A stretch of DNA of 64,000 nt from Jonesia denitrificans DSM 20603 (GTDB lineage Bacteria > Actinomycetota > Actinomycetes > Actinomycetales > Cellulomonadaceae). Every line of letters starts with the position of its first letter. Position 1 is the first letter of the stretch. The stretch covers positions 124,001-188,000 of the forward strand of contig NC_013174.1 of assembly GCF_000024065.1 (NCBI RefSeq), written 5' to 3'. Positions 43,215 through 51,765 of this stretch are shown here, piece after piece. The position numbers were made by a program, and so were the translations under genes. The notes beneath the pieces are model-generated. The model searched no databases, was not told the origin of the DNA, and saw only the letters and a list, made by a program, of their open reading frames with translations.

Positions 43215-43243
43215 ATGACATTCTATACCCCTGGGGGTATATT
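43215..43243 (+). promoter_or_regulatory. Promoter and CstR-type operator of the CoADR-rhodanese gene
   Basis: ATGACA (43215-43220), 17 bases, TATATT (43238-43243). The palindrome TATACCCC-TG-GGGGTATA at 43224-43241 covers spacer and -10, as at trxA (12705-12733). It also faces the divergent repressor gene. Confidence 0.85.
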
Positions 43244-43285
43244 GGGGAACAGGGAAACACACAACCACTCACCAAGGGAGACCCG

Positions 43286-45013
43286 ATGCCCACCAACACA
43301 CAGGCATCCACCACCAACCGCATCGTCGTCGTCGGCGGTGTCGCAGGAGGCATGAGCGCAGCAGCACGCGCACGCAGAATCGCAGAAAACGCCGACATCA
43401 TCGTCCTCGAACGCGGCGGCGAAGTCTCCTTCGCCAACTGCGGACTTCCCTACTACGTCAGCGGAGAAATCACCGACGCAGCCAAACTCCAAGTCCAAAC
43501 CCCCCAAAGCCTGGGCGCATCACTCAACCTCGACGTCCGCACCCACTCCAACGTCACCCACCTGGACCCCGCCAACAACACCGTCACCGTCCAACACACC
43601 AACACAGACACCGGCAACACCAACACCTACACCCTCACCTACGACGCCCTCATCCTCTCACCAGGAGGCGTCGCCATCACACCACCCATCGACGGGATCA
43701 ACTCACCACGCGTGCGCACACTCCGCACCGTCCCCGACGCCATCGCCATGCGCGACACCGTTGACCAAGGAGCCAAACGAGCCGTCGTCCTCGGTGCCGG
43801 ATTCATCGGACTCGAAGCAGCCGAAGCACTCGAAGCACAAGGACTCGACGTTCACGTTGTCGAACTCGCCGACCACGTCCTGCCCCCACTCGACACCGAA
43901 ATCGCCCACATCGTCACCGGTGAACTCACCCGCCTCGGAATGCACCTTCACACCGGAGTCGCAGCCCAAGCAATCGAACACCACACCGACCACGACACCG
44001 TCATCCTCGCTGATGGCACCCGCATCGACACCGACCTCATCGTCCTGTCCGTCGGAGTACGCCCCGACACCGCTGTCTTCCAAGACGCCGGACTCGACAC
44101 CGACCGTGGGGCCATCATCATCAACAACCACGGACAAACCAACCTGCCCCACGTCTGGGCAGTAGGCGACGCCACACTCTCCACCGACGCTGTCACCGGA
44201 ATCCGCCGCCCCATCGCGCTCGCAGGCCCAGCCAACCGTGCCGGACGCCTCGTTGCCGACCACATCATCAACCCGGACACTGCCCGTGAACTACCCCACC
44301 CCGTGGGCACAGCTATCGTGCGTGTCGGAGAATACGGGGTCGCCATGACCGGCGCCTCCCGCACAGTCCTCACCGACGCGAACATCGCCTTCCACTCCGT
44401 CTACCTGCACCCACTCAACCACGCCGGCTACTTCCCCGGGGCCGAAGCAATCTCCCTTGTCGTCCACTTCGCCCAGGAAGACGGCCGAATTCTTGGGGCA
44501 CAAGCAGCCGGGAAAGACGGAGCCGACAAACGCATCGACGTTCTCGCCACCGCGATCCGTGCAGGCATGACCATTGAGGACCTCATCGACCTCGACCTGG
44601 CCTACTCTCCACCCTTCGGCCAGGCAAAAGACCCCGTCAACCTGGCAGGCATGAACGGAGCCAACGTCCTCAGCGGAAAAATCCGCTTGTGGTACCCGTG
44701 GCAACTCCACGAGATGCGCGAGACCGCTCTCATCCTCGACGTCCGCGGACCCGGTGAATACGCCACCGGACACGTCCCCGACGCACTCAATATTGCCCAC
44801 ACCGAACTACGCGACCGTCTCGAGGAGGTACGCGACGCGGCAGCAGGACGCCCCGTGCGCATCTACTGCCACTCTGGGATGCGCTCCTACCTGGCGCACC
44901 GCGTCCTCGACCAGGCTGGTTTTGACTCAGCAACCCTGTCCGGGGGGATGCTCACCCTCAAAGCCCACCTGGGCGAACACGCAGATGACGTCCTTGTCAC
45001 CGACACGAAGTAA
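43286..45013 (+). CDS. CoA-disulfide reductase fused to rhodanese
   Basis: A 575-residue flavoprotein. Residues about 10-460 form a CoA-disulfide/CoA-persulfide reductase: FAD motif VVVGGVAGGMSAAARARR, the catalytic cysteine in ANCGLPYY, NAD motif VVLGAGFIGLEAAEAL and the second FAD segment HVWAVGDA. Residues about 470-570 are a rhodanese with active-site loop YCHSGMRS. The fusion class (CoADR-RHD) reduces CoA persulfides and polysulfides with NAD(P)H. Control by the divergent CstR-like repressor fits that role. The ATG follows AAGGGAG. Codons end in C with unusual consistency. Confidence 0.92.
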   Translation: MPTNTQASTTNRIVVVGGVAGGMSAAARARRIAENADIIVLERGGEVSFANCGLPYYVSGEITDAAKLQVQTPQSLGASLNLDVRTHSNVTHLDPANNTVTVQHTNTDTGNTNTYTLTYDALILSPGGVAITPPIDGINSPRVRTLRTVPDAIAMRDTVDQGAKRAVVLGAGFIGLEAAEALEAQGLDVHVVELADHVLPPLDTEIAHIVTGELTRLGMHLHTGVAAQAIEHHTDHDTVILADGTRIDTDLIVLSVGVRPDTAVFQDAGLDTDRGAIIINNHGQTNLPHVWAVGDATLSTDAVTGIRRPIALAGPANRAGRLVADHIINPDTARELPHPVGTAIVRVGEYGVAMTGASRTVLTDANIAFHSVYLHPLNHAGYFPGAEAISLVVHFAQEDGRILGAQAAGKDGADKRIDVLATAIRAGMTIEDLIDLDLAYSPPFGQAKDPVNLAGMNGANVLSGKIRLWYPWQLHEMRETALILDVRGPGEYATGHVPDALNIAHTELRDRLEEVRDAAAGRPVRIYCHSGMRSYLAHRVLDQAGFDSATLSGGMLTLKAHLGEHADDVLVTDTK

Positions 45014-45043
45014 CACCCTGACACTGATCTCACCGACACACCC

Positions 45044-45067
45044 GGTCGGGGTCCCGTGGCCCCGACC
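45044..45067 (+). terminator. Intercistronic hairpin
   Basis: GGTCGGGG and CCCCGACC flank an eight-base loop, between the CoADR-rhodanese gene and the cysteine-rich gene on the same strand. It may be an attenuator or stability hairpin rather than a full stop. Confidence 0.55.
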
Positions 45068-45090
45068 ACCACACCATCAAGGAGAAAAAT

Positions 45091-45270
45091 ATGTGCCGTC
45101 CCGTATCCTGCAAAGTCTGTGACAAGACCACCTGGGCTGGCTGTGGCCAGCACGTTTCTGACGTCAAAGCCATGGTCCCCGCCGGCCAATGGTGCAACGG
45201 GCAACACAGCGACGCTGAACAAGCAGCCGCCAACCAGGGCGGCTTCCTGTCCAAGATCTTCGGTCGCTGA
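45091..45270 (+). CDS. 59-residue cysteine-rich protein
   Basis: A short gene with a perfect AAGGAG six bases before its ATG. The product has five cysteines: CRPVSCKVC at the start, then TWAGCGQHV and QWCNGQH, with two His next to them. The pattern CxxC plus GCGxH suggests metal (zinc or copper) binding or sulfur handling. Small proteins of this look occur widely as uncharacterised families. It follows the CoADR-rhodanese gene by 77 bases, with a hairpin between, so it may be part of the persulfide response. Alternatively, its position could be chance. Confidence 0.8.
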   Translation: MCRPVSCKVCDKTTWAGCGQHVSDVKAMVPAGQWCNGQHSDAEQAAANQGGFLSKIFGR

Positions 45271-45343
45271 CCCACCTCGCGCATCGACCCCACTGGTTAG
45301 GGTCGATGCGCGAACCCGTTGCCACTCCACTACGCTGTCGCCC

Positions 45344-46018
45344 ATGACAGACGTTCACTCGAGTGGTTTTTTTGTGCCCCCGCGTGACTTTTTTGAACGC
45401 CCCGCACTCGATGTTGCCCCCCTGTTGCTGGGGGCGCGCCTCACCACCTTTCTTGACCCCGGCCCCGTCACGATCCGCATCACCGAAGTCGAGGCCTATC
45501 ACGGCCCCGGCATGAACACCCCGCCAGACACCGGTTCCCATGCGCGGATGGGCCCCACCCAACGCAACGCCACCATGTTTGGCCCGCCCGCCCACCTGTA
45601 CGTATACCTGTCCTATGGGATTCACAGCGCCGCGAACATCGTGTGCTCTCCACAGCACACCGCATCTGGTGTGCTGCTGCGTGCCGGCGACATCATTGAT
45701 GGCCACGACATTGCCCGCGCCCGCCGGGTCGCGGCACGCACCGATCGTGACCTAGCGCGCGGCCCTGGTCGTCTTGCGCAAGCGCTCGGGATCACCCACC
45801 CGCACCATGACGGAACCGATGTGTTGGCTGGACAGGTGGCGCGCATCGCTGTTGCCGTGCCAGGTGGGCCGCACGCGGTCCCGAGTGAGCGCATCGGCAG
45901 GTCGCCACGGACCGGGGTGTCCGGCGTGGCAGGAACCCACATGTTTCCTTGGCGGTTCTATATTGCTGGGGACCGAAGTGTGTCACCGTACCGGCCTGGG
46001 CGGTCACCTACGCCATGA
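45344..46018 (+). CDS. 3-methyladenine DNA glycosylase (AAG/Mpg family)
   Basis: A 224-residue base-excision repair enzyme that removes alkylated purines. Diagnostic segments are FERPALDVAPLLLGARL, ITEVEAYHGPG (catalytic Glu), RNATMFGPPAHLYVYLSYGIH and ASGVLLRAGD. ARGPGRLAQALGI follows. The ATG at 45344 matches the start of homologues but lacks an obvious Shine-Dalgarno. It lies 73 bases after the cysteine-rich gene and is convergent with the LysG-type regulator gene. Confidence 0.92.
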   Translation: MTDVHSSGFFVPPRDFFERPALDVAPLLLGARLTTFLDPGPVTIRITEVEAYHGPGMNTPPDTGSHARMGPTQRNATMFGPPAHLYVYLSYGIHSAANIVCSPQHTASGVLLRAGDIIDGHDIARARRVAARTDRDLARGPGRLAQALGITHPHHDGTDVLAGQVARIAVAVPGGPHAVPSERIGRSPRTGVSGVAGTHMFPWRFYIAGDRSVSPYRPGRSPTP

Positions 46019-46036
46019 TGCGTGCCGATGCGCCCC

Positions 46037-46915
46037 TCACCTGATCCGTAACGCGTACGCTGCCGCGTCTGCGAGGGTGCGGCGCAGGACGGTCAACGCA
46101 GGTGATTCCAGTTTCCACTGTTGCCAGTACAGGGTCACATCGACGTAGTCGGAGAGGTGGATCAGTGAACCAGTGGCGAGGGCTTCGTCGATCTGGATCT
46201 CCGGGGCAAGGCCCCACCCCATGTCTTGGGCGACTGCCTCAACGAACGCGGTGGCCGAGGGGACGTAACAACGAGCAGGGATGTTGGGGTCAACACCGTA
46301 GGCGTGGAGGAGCCGGTGTTGCATTTTGTCTTTGCGGTCAAACACCACGGTGGGTGCTTTTTCCAGCGCGGCTGGGGTCAGTCCGTGGGGGAACCACCGT
46401 GCGGCGAAGTCGGGGGTGGCCACCGGTAGGTACCGCATGACCCCTAGCCGGTGGGACTCACACCCTTGGATGGGGTCGGCGAGGGACGTGACCGCAGCGA
46501 GGACTGTACCCGAACGCAGGAGTTCCGCAGTGTGGTCTTGGTCATCGCGGAAGATATGGAAGTTCGCGACGTCACGGATGGACGCGAGCGCGGGGATGAT
46601 CCATGTTTCCAGGGAGTCTGCGTTAATGGCGATGGGCACGTCGGGTGGGCCGGGGGCGACCGCGTCGACTTGGGCGAGAGTTTGGGAAAGGACAGCATCG
46701 ATTTGGCGCGCTGCCTGCAGGTAGGGCAGGCCGGCAGGAGTGGGGCGTACGGGTTTGGTGCGTTGGAGGAGGACTTGGCCGGCGGTTGTTTCGAGTGCTT
46801 TGATGCGCTGGCTGAGTGCGGAGGGGGAGATGCGAAGGATCGCGGCTGCCCCGTCAAAGGATCCTTCATCGACGGCGGCGAGGAGGGCCTCGAGGTGGGC
46901 TAAATCAACACGCAT
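46037..46915 (-). CDS. lysG: LysR-family regulator, LysG/ArgP type
   Basis: A 292-residue regulator. It begins RVDLAHLEALLAAVDEGSFDGAA and has the helix-turn-helix RISPSALSQRIKALE, followed by TTAGQVLLQRTKPVRPTPAG, a run characteristic of the ArgP/LysG group. It is divergent from a LysE exporter gene, the classical arrangement in which LysG senses intracellular lysine or arginine and switches on export. The ATG at 46915 is preceded by AGGAAAAC. Confidence 0.9.
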   Translation of the reverse strand: MRVDLAHLEALLAAVDEGSFDGAAAILRISPSALSQRIKALETTAGQVLLQRTKPVRPTPAGLPYLQAARQIDAVLSQTLAQVDAVAPGPPDVPIAINADSLETWIIPALASIRDVANFHIFRDDQDHTAELLRSGTVLAAVTSLADPIQGCESHRLGVMRYLPVATPDFAARWFPHGLTPAALEKAPTVVFDRKDKMQHRLLHAYGVDPNIPARCYVPSATAFVEAVAQDMGWGLAPEIQIDEALATGSLIHLSDYVDVTLYWQQWKLESPALTVLRRTLADAAAYALRIR

Positions 46916-46975
46916 CTTCAGTTTTCCTTCATGAGCAACAGAAAAGTGAACTGTACTGATCTTAGCCCCGTTGAC

Positions 46976-47776
46976 ATGCTTACCTACGTGATCTCACCGA
47001 CCGTTGTTCTCGCGGGATTAGGCTTTGGGCTTTCCCTCATTGTCGCTATTGGGGCGCAAAACGCTTTTGTCCTACGGCAAGGGTTACGCCGCGAGCATGT
47101 GGGGCCCATTGTGGCCATCTGCGTAGCCTCAGACGTCATCCTCATCACCGCTGGTGTTGCCGGTTTTGGGGTGGTCGTGCAACGCGCGGCGTGGATCATC
47201 CCTGTTCTCACCGTCTTCGGGTCTGCGTTCCTTGTGTGGTACGGCGCGGGGGCTTGTCGGCGTGCACTGAAACCCGCAGGTCTCCCTATTGATGACCCCA
47301 CCCTCCACATGCCCACCACACCTGATGCGCTGACCGCAACGGGCCTACCGTCCGGAACAGTGGCGACACTCCTTGTCAACGACGGCGGGAGTGCTGTTGC
47401 CACCGCGATACAACCAGCAACCGATACCCAGCCCACAACCGGGGCCACCCCCGGTTCAACCACGCAACCGGTGTCGTCAACACTGCGGATTGTGGTCCTG
47501 CACGTCCTTGCACTCACCTACCTCAACCCCCACGTCTACCTCGACACACTGATCCTCATGGGGTCGGTGGCCACATCGTATGGTGCCGCACGGTGGAGCT
47601 TCGCGATCGGGGCATTCCTCGCCACCCTGACGTGGTTTACCGCCCTTGGGTACGGATCGCGGGTTCTTACCCCCATTTTTCAACGGCCGCGATCCTGGCA
47701 AATCCTTGATGCACTCATCGGGGTCATGATGTTCTTCCTCGCAGGTCGGCTCCTGTTCGACCTCTTCACCGGATAG
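46976..47776 (+). CDS. lysE: LysE/ArgO-family basic amino acid exporter
   Basis: A 266-residue membrane protein. The start LAGLGFGLSLIVAIGAQNAFVLRQGLRREHV is the family signature, and TYLNPHVYLDTLILMG marks the second half. Five or six helices are visible. The loop after helix 3 (about residues 90-170) is an unusually long Thr/Pro/Ala-rich segment, making the protein some 50-60 residues longer than typical. The ATG at 46976 is preferred over one at 46931 because conserved sequence starts there. It exports lysine or arginine under LysG control. Confidence 0.9.
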   Translation: MLTYVISPTVVLAGLGFGLSLIVAIGAQNAFVLRQGLRREHVGPIVAICVASDVILITAGVAGFGVVVQRAAWIIPVLTVFGSAFLVWYGAGACRRALKPAGLPIDDPTLHMPTTPDALTATGLPSGTVATLLVNDGGSAVATAIQPATDTQPTTGATPGSTTQPVSSTLRIVVLHVLALTYLNPHVYLDTLILMGSVATSYGAARWSFAIGAFLATLTWFTALGYGSRVLTPIFQRPRSWQILDALIGVMMFFLAGRLLFDLFTG

Positions 47777-47800
47777 GTGCGGTCACTGCGGGAAGTGTGC

Positions 47801-47835
47801 GGTGCGTCGAGAAGCAGTGGCCTTCTCGACGCACC
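47801..47835. terminator. Perfect 14-bp hairpin between convergent genes
   Basis: GGTGCGTCGAGAAG (47801-47814) pairs with CTTCTCGACGCACC (47822-47835) around a seven-base loop, between lysE and the DUF3060 gene; likely bidirectional. Confidence 0.8.
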
Positions 47836-47857
47836 AGAGTCGTGACCAGGTGTGCCA

Positions 47858-48535
47858 CTACTGTGTCCGCACAGCCTTATTGTCTCCTTCATTGACCTGC
47901 GCTTTTTTCGGGCCTTCACTCCACGTCAGCGTGTTGTTGTGTCCGCGCACCTCCACCTCAGCGACCGTGCCCGCAGTGATGGTGTGGTCGATCCCGAATA
48001 CCTCAAGACGGGTCACCTCGTCTGCAGACAGTGTGGTCCCTTCCCCGCGGATGGTGACCTGGGAGGGTTGGGTCACGGTGAGGGCAAACTCGGTCCCTGC
48101 CACATCCACGGTCCCACTGACGTCCCCGTTAACAGTTGTCCGTTGACCCTCAACTGTGAGCCCACCCCACGGGCCGCCACTGACATGGTGGTCCTCACCC
48201 AAAACCTCAACACTGCGAGCGGAGTCAATACGAGCGGTGATGCCCACCCCTTCAAGCAGGACACGCCCACACATTCCGGTGACAACAGGACTCAGCGCGT
48301 CACCACGCACCACCACATCCTCACCATCAACGCAGCGCCCACCGTCCACGGGATCAACACCAGATGTGCTCCCCGCGGGCGCGGAACCACCAGTGGCCTC
48401 GTCAGTCGGTCCTTGCGCAGGGACTGAGGAGGTCTCCCAAGCTGACGGTGACCCAGCACTCGTGCCAGCACACCCGGACAACAGCACAGTGCACAGCACA
48501 CCGACGGCAACCCATGGGAAAGAAAAAGCGCGCAC
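47858..48535 (-). CDS. DUF3060-type lipoprotein
   Basis: A 225-residue exported lipoprotein. The signal peptide ends in the lipobox LLSGC at about residue 22. A Ser/Gly/Pro-rich linker follows, then a repetitive beta-strand region (VVVRGDALSPVV, VEVLGEDHHVSG, VTIRGEGTTLSA, VEVRGHNNTLTW) in which each strand pair ends in a GxxxT/N turn, as in right-handed beta-helix or DUF3060 proteins. Function unknown. The GTG at 48535 has TAGGAG six bases upstream. Confidence 0.8.
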   Translation of the reverse strand: MRAFSFPWVAVGVLCTVLLSGCAGTSAGSPSAWETSSVPAQGPTDEATGGSAPAGSTSGVDPVDGGRCVDGEDVVVRGDALSPVVTGMCGRVLLEGVGITARIDSARSVEVLGEDHHVSGGPWGGLTVEGQRTTVNGDVSGTVDVAGTEFALTVTQPSQVTIRGEGTTLSADEVTRLEVFGIDHTITAGTVAEVEVRGHNNTLTWSEGPKKAQVNEGDNKAVRTQ

Positions 48536-48852
48536 ACTGACTCCTAAGTGGGGGAGAGAACCAGCCCATTGTCTGAGTAATCCGCCGTCAATACGCCCCA
48601 GTGAGATGGGGAGAACTGTCCCACGATGCGCGCCCTGCGTGGTGAAAACCGCCCAGAGTGGCGGTTTTCGCCACCTGCAACCGCTAGATCGCTCAGTAGA
48701 TGGGGACTCCTCACCTGCGCTGTCTCTTCCCCGCCGAAAACCGTTGCCCTACCGTCAAGTTAGGCGCTGCACGCCACCAAGCAACGGTGAAAAATTCACC
48801 CCCACCAACAAACCGCCCCCTGTCGCAGCGCCGAGTCACGGAGGTACATCGG
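48536..48852. other. 317-base intergenic region
   Basis: Between the divergent DUF3060 and hypothetical genes. Apart from the hairpin at 48644-48669 I see no coding frame with a ribosome binding site and no recognisable RNA. Confidence 0.6.
48644..48669. terminator. Hairpin GAAAACCGCC/GGCGGTTTTC
   Basis: A perfect 10-bp stem (13 with one G-T pair) around CAGAGT. It lies between divergent genes, so it may be an operator or a small-RNA terminator rather than the end of either gene. Confidence 0.5.
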
Positions 48853-49884
48853 ATGAGCGGCGTCTATTCCAGTCAGTTGTTGTCCGGGCCACGCGGACGG
48901 CGCCTCTTGCTTGAACTCGCATCGTCACGGCACGAACCCCTAGAAAAACTCCTCATACAAACAGTGGCAACCGGAGTGAACTCAGGGATTCAAGGACAAG
49001 TCATCGTTGAGCTTGGCCGATCAGTGCCCGCAATCACAGCGGAACCACCCAACGAATACGAAATGCTCCTCGCCCTGCGAGAAACAGTCGCATCCGCACA
49101 ATACTGGCAAGCCCCAGATGTCGAAGATGCACTCCTCACCCACAAGTCAGTGTCGGCCGCACTGCGACCCATCGCCGAAGTCGTCGCCGGAGTTGTCCCC
49201 GACTGGTGGGTAGGCGACATGGGCGGGCAACAACGCCGCGTCCAAGACGAATTCGCAATGCCCCTCTCCGATCCCGCAGCCTGGCGGGCAGGAGCCGGAG
49301 TCCAACAATGGTACCGGCGAGCCATGGCTGAAGAACTCCACTCCCAACAACACGACCCAAATCCAGAAAACGACATCTCCGGCATGTGGTGGTCCACCCC
49401 CGCCCACGAATCAATCCCCGCCACCACCAGATCACTAGGAGACCTGGGGCCAGTTGGGCTTTGGGCACAAGAAGACATGTCAATCAGCCAATACGCGATC
49501 ACCTGGCCCATTGACATCATCGGATCCTCCCGGATCCTCGAACTACGCACCGCCGCCGACTACGTCAACCTCGTCGAACGCTACCCACTACGAATGACCC
49601 GGTCACGACTCCACGACTGGTACCGCGTCACCGGAACCGTCGACGAATGGTTCATCCCCCACTGGGGAATGATCGCCAAAGACTACGACGCCGTCCACCT
49701 CACCACCGTCGCCTACCTCGAAGCAGCAACCCGCCGCCTGCCCATCGCAGGAGGCTCCACCATGCTCGCCGGCTGGTCACCCGACGTCACCTACTGGATC
49801 GGCAACTGCGTCGTCGGCGGGTCACGCCCACAAGAATGGCAACACAAATCCGTTGGAAACGGCGACCTCTGGCTCGCCGCCTAA
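48853..49884 (+). CDS. Hypothetical protein, 343 residues
   Basis: No signal peptide, no membrane helix, and many Trp and Tyr (WWVGDMGGQQ, ISGMWWSTPAH, WFIPHWGMIAKDYDAVHL, AGWSPDVTYWIGNC). The C-terminal part reads like a small enzymatic or carbohydrate-binding domain, but I do not recognise a family. The ATG at 48853 has GGAGG nine bases upstream and follows a long intergenic region. It is a single gene convergent with the DUF2254 remnant, with a terminator hairpin between. Confidence 0.65.
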   Translation: MSGVYSSQLLSGPRGRRLLLELASSRHEPLEKLLIQTVATGVNSGIQGQVIVELGRSVPAITAEPPNEYEMLLALRETVASAQYWQAPDVEDALLTHKSVSAALRPIAEVVAGVVPDWWVGDMGGQQRRVQDEFAMPLSDPAAWRAGAGVQQWYRRAMAEELHSQQHDPNPENDISGMWWSTPAHESIPATTRSLGDLGPVGLWAQEDMSISQYAITWPIDIIGSSRILELRTAADYVNLVERYPLRMTRSRLHDWYRVTGTVDEWFIPHWGMIAKDYDAVHLTTVAYLEAATRRLPIAGGSTMLAGWSPDVTYWIGNCVVGGSRPQEWQHKSVGNGDLWLAA

Positions 49885-49894
49885 CCCCCAACCC

Positions 49895-49935
49895 GCACCC
49901 CGGCTGGAACAGATCCTGGGCACCAGCCGGGGTGC
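49895..49935. terminator. Perfect 13-bp hairpin between convergent genes
   Basis: GCACCCCGGCTGG (49895-49907) pairs with CCAGCCGGGGTGC (49923-49935), 15-base loop. Confidence 0.75.
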
Positions 49936-49946
49936 CCCCACCATAG

Positions 49947-50417
49947 TTAGCCTGTCAGGCCAGCTGGACGAGCATCGTCCATCAGGGTATCTAGCCGGTC
50001 GCATGCCTCCTCAAGTAGGCCTGCAAACGTTGGTAGCGCCCGCCCCAGCTCGTCATGGATAAAAGGACTCAACTGCTCCACCGCAACAAACTCCCCCAAC
50101 ACCACATGCAACTGCTGAACAACCTGCACCGCTGTGGCCGGATCATTCGTACTGGGAGACAACGCACGCTCAGCCACATCCACCAACTGGCGCACCCCAA
50201 ACACCGGGTCCTGGCTAAACGTCCGCTCCAACCCCACCTCAATGGTCCCTCGCACCTGAGCCACCACATCGTCAGGCAACGGATCACCCCACCACCGCAC
50301 AACTGGCTCCCACGGCGTTACATGCGTTCCCGAACGAGGAACCACCTCAGCCACCCCACCATGCGCCACACCTTCAGCACAGAGACGAATGGCCGGACAC
50401 GTCACGTGCCCGGCCAC
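49947..50417 (-). pseudogene. C-terminal remnant of a DUF2254 membrane protein
   Basis: The frame encodes about 156 residues. QDPVFGVRQLVDVAERALSPSTNDPATAV is the conserved C-terminal signature of DUF2254 proteins, which normally have about 400 residues with four membrane helices at the start. The membrane part is absent: upstream of about 50417 the sequence runs into the spacer before the alanine-rich gene. I see no good start codon with a ribosome binding site. A truncated, probably nonfunctional copy is the simplest reading. Confidence 0.6.
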
Positions 50418-50440
50418 CGCATGATCCCTGTGACAGACGA

Positions 50441-51634
50441 CTACTTCGTGTCATCCTTCGTCGAGTCGGCAGCGCCCTTGGCTTTCTGGGTCGCGTCCTT
50501 CACTGAGCTCGAGGCGTCCTTCGCCGCGTCAGCAACAGAGTCAGCCACATCAGTTGCCGTGTCCTCAGCCTTGTCGGCAACGTTCTCAACCCCCGCTTTG
50601 TCCGCAGATGTTGGGTCGCTGACCTGCCCTTCGGCGTTCTTTGGCTTGGCGCGGGATCCGGAACGAGTTGTCTTCTTCGCTGATTCGCGAACCTCAGCGA
50701 TCTTCTCAGATGCTTTCGCAGCAAGTTCCTCGGTGGACTTCTTCACGTCTTCCGATGCGTCCTTGGCAGCCTCAGCGAGACGTTCCGTGACTTCGTGCCC
50801 CTTGGCGTAGGTGTGACCAGCTGCTTCACCGACAGCTTCAGCTGCGTCACCGATCCTTGACTTTGCGGACCCCACCGAGTCAGAGAACCGCAGGTTGCTG
50901 TCGTCGTTCTCCCATGGCTCAGCCCACGGGTCAGTGGTGGGTTGGGAACGACGCCACAGCAAGTACGCTCCACCAGCGGCAGCTGCACCGCCAACAATGA
51001 GCCAGCCCTTACCGGACTTCTTTGACGACCGCTCTGCTTTGCGGGCGGCGTCAGATAGCTTCGCGGGGCCCTTCTTTGACGCCTTTTCCAATGACTTCGC
51101 AAGGTGTTTGGCTTGCTTAGCTGCACGTTTATTTGCGCGCTTGGACATTTTCTTTCCTGACGCTGCAGCAGCGGCGGCACCGGCAGTGGTGGCTGCAGCG
51201 ATTTTCGCGGTTCGGGAGTCAATCGCTTCTCCCAACGCCTGACCATCAATTTTGTCAGCAGCGGCAGTCGCAGCAGCGGACGTTGCGGCAGCAGCCCGGT
51301 CTGCCGCATCGTTAAACGCGGCAACGAGACGAGGCAGCACATCATCGACGATCTTGTCATGTGCGACGCCTACTGCGGGAGTCGCTTTTTCGGCAACTTT
51401 CTCCACCCGTGGAGCTGCTGCCTTGACTGCTTCATTCCACGCCTGCTCAATTCGTGGGGTAGCCCACTCCACGAAAGCTTCGACCTTCGGGGTGCCCCAA
51501 TCCTTCGCCCCGAGGGCGGCTTCCCGCGCCCGCACGGAAAAATCGTGCGCATAGTCGTGGGCGTGCTCCCTGACCTTGTCAGGATCTACAGCGTGTGAGG
51601 TGGCACGAGCGAACTTCTTCACATGGTCGGACAC
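50441..51634 (-). CDS. Alanine/lysine-rich single-pass membrane protein (DUF5324-like)
   Basis: A 397-residue protein made of long amphipathic helical stretches rich in Ala, Lys, Asp and Glu (AREAALGAKDWG, ATPRIEQAWNEAVKAAAPRVEKVA, AAKASEKIAEVRESAKK), with one hydrophobic helix in the middle (GWLIVGGAAAAGGAYLLW). It resembles Streptomyces DUF5324 proteins, which also lie beside the cyclophilin gene. It occupies the place of cwsA in M. tuberculosis, divergent from ppiA, so a role in envelope or cell-pole organisation is possible. The GTG at 51634 has AAAGGAG six bases upstream. Confidence 0.8.
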   Translation of the reverse strand: MSDHVKKFARATSHAVDPDKVREHAHDYAHDFSVRAREAALGAKDWGTPKVEAFVEWATPRIEQAWNEAVKAAAPRVEKVAEKATPAVGVAHDKIVDDVLPRLVAAFNDAADRAAAATSAAATAAADKIDGQALGEAIDSRTAKIAAATTAGAAAAAASGKKMSKRANKRAAKQAKHLAKSLEKASKKGPAKLSDAARKAERSSKKSGKGWLIVGGAAAAGGAYLLWRRSQPTTDPWAEPWENDDSNLRFSDSVGSAKSRIGDAAEAVGEAAGHTYAKGHEVTERLAEAAKDASEDVKKSTEELAAKASEKIAEVRESAKKTTRSGSRAKPKNAEGQVSDPTSADKAGVENVADKAEDTATDVADSVADAAKDASSSVKDATQKAKGAADSTKDDTK

Positions 51635-51765
51635 GAAGCACTCCTTTAGCGAGGGATCTGTTCTTATCCTTACTCTCTCACTTTGTTGGGCAGGTCGCAT
51701 GGTAAAACACGAGATGTTCACGCCCTGACACCGCTGCCTGCCCGCATTCGTGAAAGAATAGAAGA

